Positions 59,017 to 64,000 of a stretch of DNA of 64,000 bases are shown here, in pieces; positions within the stretch are counted from its first letter, which is position 1; every line of letters starts with the position of its first letter. The notes below the pieces were generated by a model. That model had not been told where the DNA came from, searched no databases, and saw only the letters and a list, made by a program, of their open reading frames with translations. The stretch is from Heterocephalus glaber (Eukaryota; Chordata; Mammalia; Rodentia; Bathyergidae), in NCBI RefSeq assembly GCF_000247695.1, contig NW_004624751.1:23665873-23729872 (forward strand), in the 5' to 3' direction. The translations under genes were made by a program, and so were the position numbers.

Positions 59017-60552
59017 GAAAATTGGTACCAGAGAAGCACTTGTACCTGACCATATGGCTCAGAAGGTTTTGGAACTAGTTTGTAGGAGGAGTTTGGAGAT
59101 TTGGGTTAGAGAAATTTTGGAATATTGTGAGCAGTGCTTGGTGGGTGATACTGGCTAGAGCTCAGAAGATCACACTACTGATAGAAATGAGGGCAGTAAA
59201 GGCCAGGCTCATGAGGTTTTAGTTGGGAACAAGGAATCTTTTGGAAAGTTGACTAGGGACTAGGTATATTGCTTTCTGGCAAAGTTTGTCAACCTTTTTC
59301 CCATGTCCTGAGACTTTGCTGGAGAGTGAGATTAATAATGGTAGACTAATCTGGTGGAGGAAATTTCAAGGCAGTCTAACATTCAGGCTGTGGTATATGT
59401 ACTGCTGGATGCTTTTAGCCATATTTACAGTGAGAATTAGGAGAAAAATGCAAAGCCAAAAAATTTGAAGTTTTTCCAGAAAGGAAATATCTGCAAAGCT
59501 GGGGAAAAGGAGAGCCTGGTTGCTGAAAAGAATTGCATTTAGGGCCGGGGATTTAGCTCAGTTGTTCTGGCGCCTGCCTCACAAGCTGGGGACCCAAGTT
59601 TGATCCTCGGTACCAAAAAAAAAAAAAAAAAAAAGAATTGCATTTAAAAGAAGCCAATTTTTTTGGATCAGAACAATAGGAAAAATATCTGAGGGCATGT
59701 TAGAAATGAACATGACCCCACCAATTGCAGCTCAAATATGCTAAAGTGTAAATCTTTCATTTGAAAAGAAAGCCCCTGGGTCCCCTAATTGAGAAGGTTC
59801 ACCTAGGAATGGTTTTCTTGTGATTCACTTTACCTTGCTCAACCATCCAGGTACTCAGAGGCCATTTCAGCCATGGTCCAAGGGGTCCTAGCTATTGCTT
59901 AAACTGGTGGCAGACCTTGGTGTGTCAGTCATGTAGTGCTGGTTTTACAGGCATGAAGAATGCAAGAGTTATGCGGTCTGGGAGGCTTCCATCCTGAGGT
60001 CAGAAGAACACTTGGGAGACCAGGTAGTGTGACCCTTGGAAGCAGAATATGAAGCTGTGAGAGTGAAACTGAAAGTGCAGTGGAGACCTCAGGATGTTGG
60101 AGATGCCAGGAATATGGAACACTGCTGAAGAAAGCTACAGGCATCCAGGAGAGCCAGCCCAAGAGAAAGGTCATGTGGGCCACAACCAACAAAAACATAG
60201 GAATGGGACTACTCAAGCTCTTTGGAACTCACATTTTATCACTGCCCCCCCAGATGTTAGATATGGCTGTGTTTAGGTCTTGTTTTCATCCAGTTTCTTT
60301 GTATTCCTCTATTCCTTCCTTTTAGGATGGGAATTCTTACTTGGTGGCATTTATTTTGGAAGTATTTAACTTTCTTTTTCTATTTTTACAGAGGCTTATA
60401 GCTAAGAGTTTGTCTTGAACTTCAGAGGAGACTTTAGACTTTGTATTTTCAGCAATTCTGGGACTATTAAGACTTTGGTGGCTCTTAAAGATGGGCTAAA
60501 TGCTTTTTGGATAATAAGATGTCCATAAGTCTTTTGGAGGCCAGATGCAGAA
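59017..60552 (+). mobile_element. MaLR internal region
   Basis: Begins 'gaaaattggtaccagagaag', a match in place and form to the primer-binding region of MaLR elements ('ttggtaccaggag'). Ends just before the 3' LTR with 'gatgtccataagtcttttggaggccagatgcagaa', the usual MaLR pre-LTR purine-rich end. No long ORF. ID SINE at 59,542-59,630. Confidence 0.85.
59542..59630 (+). mobile_element. ID SINE in the MaLR interior
   Basis: 'gggccggggatttagctcagttgttctggcgcctgcctcacaagctggggacccaagtttgatcctcggtacc' plus A-tail. Perfect 16-bp duplication AAAAGAATTGCATTTA (59,526-59,541 and 59,631-59,646), the longest clean one in the window, so a comparatively recent event. Confidence 0.97.
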
Positions 60553-60724
60553 TGTTACAGTTTAGATCTAAAATGTCTCAAAAGTTTTGGGTTCAGAGGT
60601 GGGGCTTGAGAATGTGATTGGATCAGTGGATTAGTCCATTGATGAGTTAATAGTTAATTGGGCTGTTTGGAGATAGAACCTGATAGGAAGAGGTGGGGTA
60701 CTGGGGAGTGTGTCCTGGAAGAGT

Positions 60725-60759
<35 letters not shown>

Positions 60760-61052
60760 TTGGTACCTGGGATCAAACTCAGGACCTTGTGCTTGCAAGG
60801 CAGGCATGGTGCCACTGAGCTAAATTCCTGGCCTGAGGGAAGAATGTATTCTTGTTCTTGGATCCTCACCTTACTCTCTGCTTCCTGGCCACCATAGGTT
60901 GAAGAGTTTTCCTCCACCCATGCCTTTCTACTTTGCCATTTATACCAGCCAGACATGGACTAAACCTATTGGAAACTGTGAGCCAAATAAACTTTTCTCC
61001 TTTAAGTTGTGGATGTTCAGTATTTTATCCTAGTGACAGGTAAGCTAATACA
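60553..61052 (+). mobile_element. 3' LTR of the MaLR element
   Basis: Starts TGTTACAGTTTAGATCTAAAATG and ends 'gacaggtaagctaataca' (TG...CA). Its 3' part ('cagccagacatggactaaacctattggaaactgtgagccaaataaacttttctcctttaagttgtgg') carries the AATAAA signal. Interrupted by an antisense ID SINE. Confidence 0.88.
60730..60837 (-). mobile_element. ID SINE in the 3' LTR, antisense, (ATT)n tail
   Basis: A (TTA)n run (about 60,726-60,760) followed by 'ttttggtacctgggatcaaactcaggaccttgtgcttgcaaggcaggcatggtgccactgagctaaattcctggcc'. Duplication GGAAGAGTGTATT (60,717-60,729) / GGAAGAATGTATT (60,838-60,850). The tail has expanded as an ATT trinucleotide repeat. Confidence 0.95.
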
Positions 61053-61057
61053 ATAGC

Positions 61058-61784
61058 AATGCATGAAGTGCTTAGAACAGTTCCTAGTCTATAGTATGCA
61101 CTGTATAATTACTACATATTTTCATAGTAAGCAGCCCTAACATAGCAACTTCTATTAGTAAGTAAAATGTAAATTAGCCTCCTTTGACATTTTCTAGCAT
61201 TTCTCTGCCATGCACTGGTATATTGCAGCCTTTAACAAGCTCTCCTTATTGGCATTGCAATTTCTTATACCAACTGTAGACAGTTTGTGTGTTGTTTTTG
61301 TTAAATTGTATTCTTATTAAGTATAAAGTTGGTTCAAAAGTGCAATTCAATGAGTAATGAGGTAAGATTTTATTCTTTCAGGTTTTGAGAAATTTTTATT
61401 GAAGAAATAAAAAATTCAACCTTTTTGTTTGGGTTGACAACCAAAGGAGGAGTGTAAATTGTGTGTGGTCTTGTTGTCCATGTTATCAGGAAATAGGATA
61501 TGGTTACTTGTTTAGTCTCCTAAACTATGTGTCCTCTGACATAAATCTTTGAACCTGGGTCCATTCCAGAATTTTTTCTGTGATGCATAAACCAGGATTC
61601 AAGCCTGGTTGTCCAATATATGACTGACACACCCATTTTCAAATTCACATTTTTATTATTTTCTAGGAACCTTTTAAAATGCTCTTAGTGCAATGTCCAG
61701 CCTTTTTTTCAATGTATACTGAATGTCTTTTCACCCAAGGACAATGGGAACAAATGTGAAAAGATGGCAAGCATTTTTTCTTGG
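61058..61784. other. non-coding, nothing firmly recognised
   Basis: 'aagttggttcaaaagtgcaattcaatg' near 61,327 is faintly like a mariner terminal sequence but has no matching second end that I can find. Otherwise unassigned. Confidence 0.4.
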
Positions 61785-62570
61785 TAGTTATTCTTTATCC
61801 ATCTATCTGTCCATTCACCACCTAAAACATATTTAATGAGCATTTATTATGTGCCAGGAATCATTCCACCCACTGCATATTCAGCAGTGAACTAATCAGA
61901 CATGAATTTCTGCTTCCAAGATGCTTGCATTCTAGGGAAGGGTGTGAGATAATAACCCAGGTAAGTGAAGTATGTGATGTTGGGTGGTAAGGTAGCAAGG
62001 AGAAAAACAGGATAGATTGATAGGGTGCAAAGGTGGCTAGGTGAAAGGTATCTTGAAAAGTCACTGAGAGAGAAATGATGATGTATGAACAGACCTGAAG
62101 GATTAGGGACACAAGCAAAGAGGGAAGAACATCCCAGGTAGAGGGAACACCAAATTCAATGTCTCAGAGGCAAACAAAAACCATTTGTGCAGGCAAAGCA
62201 AGGAGGCCATTGCAACAGATGAAGAGGAGTGAGTAATGGGGAGAATAATTAGAAATAGAATCACAGAATGGGGACGAGACAAACTACGGAGGTCTTTAAG
62301 GTCAAGGCAAAAAATTTTGCTTTACTAAGTGTGGGTTGGGATGCTACTGTATGGTCTCAGTCTGAAGAGTAATACAACTCGATTTTCATTTTTCCAGGAT
62401 CATTTGGGCTGCTGGATTGAAGGGGTAGGGAGAAAAAGGATGAAGGAGGGACACCTGTTAAGGTGTATCACAGTGATCTATGGATCAGGGTGTTGGCCCA
62501 GTGGTAAGAAGTGGCAGGATTCTAGAAACGTCTTGGAAGTAAGACGATACAGCCGTTCTGAAAGAAGTTT
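61785..62570 (-). repeat. L2 LINE, antisense, long fragment
   Basis: Reverse L2 order is readable: 'catatttaatgagcatttattatgtgccaggaatcattccaccc', 'cagcagtgaactaatcagacatgaatttctgcttccaagatgcttgcattctaggg', 'agacctgaaggattagggacac', 'gaagaacatcccaggtagagggaacacc', 'gaggtctttaaggtcaaggcaaaaaattttgctttac', 'gatcatttgggctgctggattgaa'. Diverged but co-linear over about 780 bases. Confidence 0.8.
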
Positions 62571-62579
62571 GGAATTTTC

Positions 62580-63120
62580 TAAAAGAAAAGCATGCAAACA
62601 AAACTAAAGGAAACCTATGCTTACCACACAATCTTTCATTCTCACACATAGGTTCTTAGAGAAGGAAATGTGTGTTCACACAAAAACTTGAACGGAATAA
62701 TTCATAGCAGTTTTATTTGTAATATTCCTGAACTGAAAATAACCAAAATTCCCTTCCAGTAACTTCTACAGGTCTCAAGAGTATTATAAGGAGTGAAGAA
62801 AGCAACTCAATAAAAAAGTCATGTATTGAAATTCATGTACTGAAATTACAAAATTGTAGAGATGCAAGTCCTTTGTGGTGAGGGAAGGTTCTGCGTATAA
62901 ACTGTAGAAATGGGGACAGGAATCCATACAGGATTAGGTGACATAGACCTTATGTTAAACCAGTGTCACTTTCCTGGTTTTGGTATGGTGCTAATATTGA
63001 ATCATGTACGATGTAACCATAGGAAGCAACTAGGAAAAGGCTACATGGAACTTCTCAACATAATTTTGCAACTTGCTGTGAATTTGCAATTCTTTCAAAA
63101 TAAAACAGTTGAAAAAGCAT
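62580..63120 (+). mobile_element. old L1M LINE 3' end, sense, inserted in L2
   Basis: 'taattcatagcagttttatttgtaatattcctgaactgaaaataaccaaaattcccttcc' (ORF2 end), then a 3' UTR with 'caggattaggtgacatagacc', 'ggtatggtgctaatattgaatcatgtacgatgtaacc', 'ttgcaacttgctgtgaatttgcaattctttcaaaataaaacagttgaaaaagc'. It separates two antisense L2/CR1-type stretches. Confidence 0.8.
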
Positions 63121-63329
63121 CATTAATGTGTGTGGAGGCATGGAAGGAGGAGGTGTCTGAGATATAGGCAGAGATGTGACTTATGGTTGGAGTCTTTTGT
63201 GTTCTTTAGCATCCTTGATTGTATTTGTGGCATCTTTAGAATTTGTGTAGCTGCATGAAGCTATGTTCTTTAATAATACTAGAAGATGCTGATGATAGCA
63301 AAAAATAAGTGGAGCAATTGAATTTGCTG

Positions 63330-64000
63330 ACAGTGCTGATGTGGAGGTATAAAGGAAAAAGGAACTAAAGATGACTCCAAGAGTTTCAGCCTGAAAAACT
63401 GAAAAAAATGAGCTGCAATTAATCATCAAAGGTACTGGTTGGGAGTGTATAGCAGAGTTGTTTTCAATGTGATAAATTTAAGAGACCTGTTTGACATCTT
63501 TGATAGTCATTAGCATGAAAATGATATTTCAACCTATACATTTCAGTGAATTTATAAAAGGAGCAAAACAGAGAAGAGAATGTAGCTAGGGATATAACAA
63601 CGTTTAGAGATTTCGGAGGTGAAGAGGAGCCCGAAAAGCAAGCAAGATGGAGTGTCCAGAAAAGGGGAAAAACTAGATGAGGGAGAAGTTAAGGGAAGAT
63701 AGATATGATCTGCCTGAAATGCTTCTGAAATGTCAACAAGATGAGGAGGGATTGGACTATGTGTTTAGCGGGGTGGAGGACACTGGAGACCTGTGTGGAG
63801 TTTTGAAGGTGAAAGTGTCACTAGTGTGGATTCCAGAGACAGAATTAAACTGAAAAAAACAAAAACAAAAACAAAACTCTGCTCATGAGAGCTCTTGGGG
63901 GAATATCCTTTTATTATAAAGAGGAGAATATTGAAGAAACCTGGAGATATTTTTTTTAAGACAAGAAGGAAAGAACATGGTATAGAAGGAAGATTTTTGA
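63330..64000 (-). repeat. antisense L2/CR1-type LINE sequence (continues beyond the window)
   Basis: 'ggaactaaagatgactccaagagtttcagcctgaaaaactg', 'gataaatttaagagacctgtttgacatctttgatagtcattagcatgaaaatgatatttc', 'gagatttcggaggtgaagaggagcccg', 'gaaatgtcaacaagatgagg': matches the order of a well known ancient mammalian LINE (L2/CR1 clade) read in reverse. Holds a (CAAAAA)n run at 63,855-63,877. Confidence 0.7.

Larger units (their letters stand above)
58526..61052 (+). mobile_element. complete ERVL-MaLR retrotransposon with both LTRs
   Basis: Two related LTRs (58,526-59,016 and 60,553-61,052) flank about 1.5 kb of internal sequence. The 5-bp duplication ATAGC is exact on both sides (58,521-58,525 and 61,053-61,057). 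The internal part shows no gag, pol or env reading frame, as expected for MaLRs, which are non-autonomous relatives of ERVL. Three ID SINEs have inserted: one in each LTR and one in the interior. Sequence motifs are in the MST/ORR1-like range; subfamily not resolved. Confidence 0.9.

Noticed and set aside
61320..61440. possible mariner terminal repeat ('aagttggttcaaaagtgcaattc')
   Set aside because: I could not find a matching inverted end or TA flanks; similarity is too short.
1..64000. CRISPR arrays, bacterial operons, phage or plasmid features
   Set aside because: The sequence is mammalian: dispersed SINEs, LINEs and LTRs, microsatellites, no regularly spaced direct repeats and no dense coding.

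Overview
This is nuclear DNA from a mammal, almost certainly a rodent. It is AT-rich and CpG-poor, and no open reading frame looks like a host exon. The repeats identify the source: B1-type SINEs with the rodent internal duplication, tRNA-derived ID SINEs (A box TAGCTCAGTGG, B box GTTCGATCC, A-tail), B1-dID composite SINEs, lineage-specific L1 copies with a polypurine 3' UTR, and ERVL-MaLR LTRs, over a background of old MIR, L2 and L1M. Abundant ID with B1-dID points away from mouse and rat and towards a squirrel-related or castorimorph (beaver/kangaroo-rat-like) rodent; the species cannot be fixed by reading alone. The window is intergenic or deep-intronic.

Layout. 0-17 kb: a tandemly duplicated GC-rich unit, two antisense MaLR LTRs (one holding a 240-bp polypurine tract), an MLT1-like LTR, ID and B1 copies, short L1 3' ends, and mostly anonymous sequence. 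17.2-23.3 kb: a nested LINE block. A sense L1 keeps recognisable ORF1 and ORF2 remnants but has lost the reverse-transcriptase core; a second, antisense, 5'-truncated L1 sits in its 3' UTR; an ID SINE sits in the second L1. 25 kb: mariner transposase remnants in inverted arrangement. 29-36 kb: an old L1M tail, B1, B1-dID, MIR, and an antisense L1 with an apparent 3' transduction, interrupted at a TTAA site by a 226-bp piggyBac-like miniature element. 36-46 kb: mostly anonymous. 47-48.6 kb: a 385-bp internally deleted Tc1/mariner-type element with inverted repeats and TA duplication, then two MaLR-type LTRs. 51.5 kb: CA-rich tract. 57.8-61.05 kb: an antisense MaLR LTR (itself broken by an L1) with a complete two-LTR MaLR element inserted at its end, flanked by the 5-bp duplication ATAGC and hit by three ID insertions. 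61.8-64 kb: antisense L2/CR1-type LINE sequence interrupted by an L1M 3' end.

There are no interacting host genes here. The only coding remnants are broken transposon ORFs (L1 ORF1/ORF2 and two mariner-type transposases). I found no new functional system. The most informative items are the nested insertions with readable target-site duplications, which give a relative time order, and the two DNA-transposon derivatives, which would be notable if they prove to be lineage-specific.
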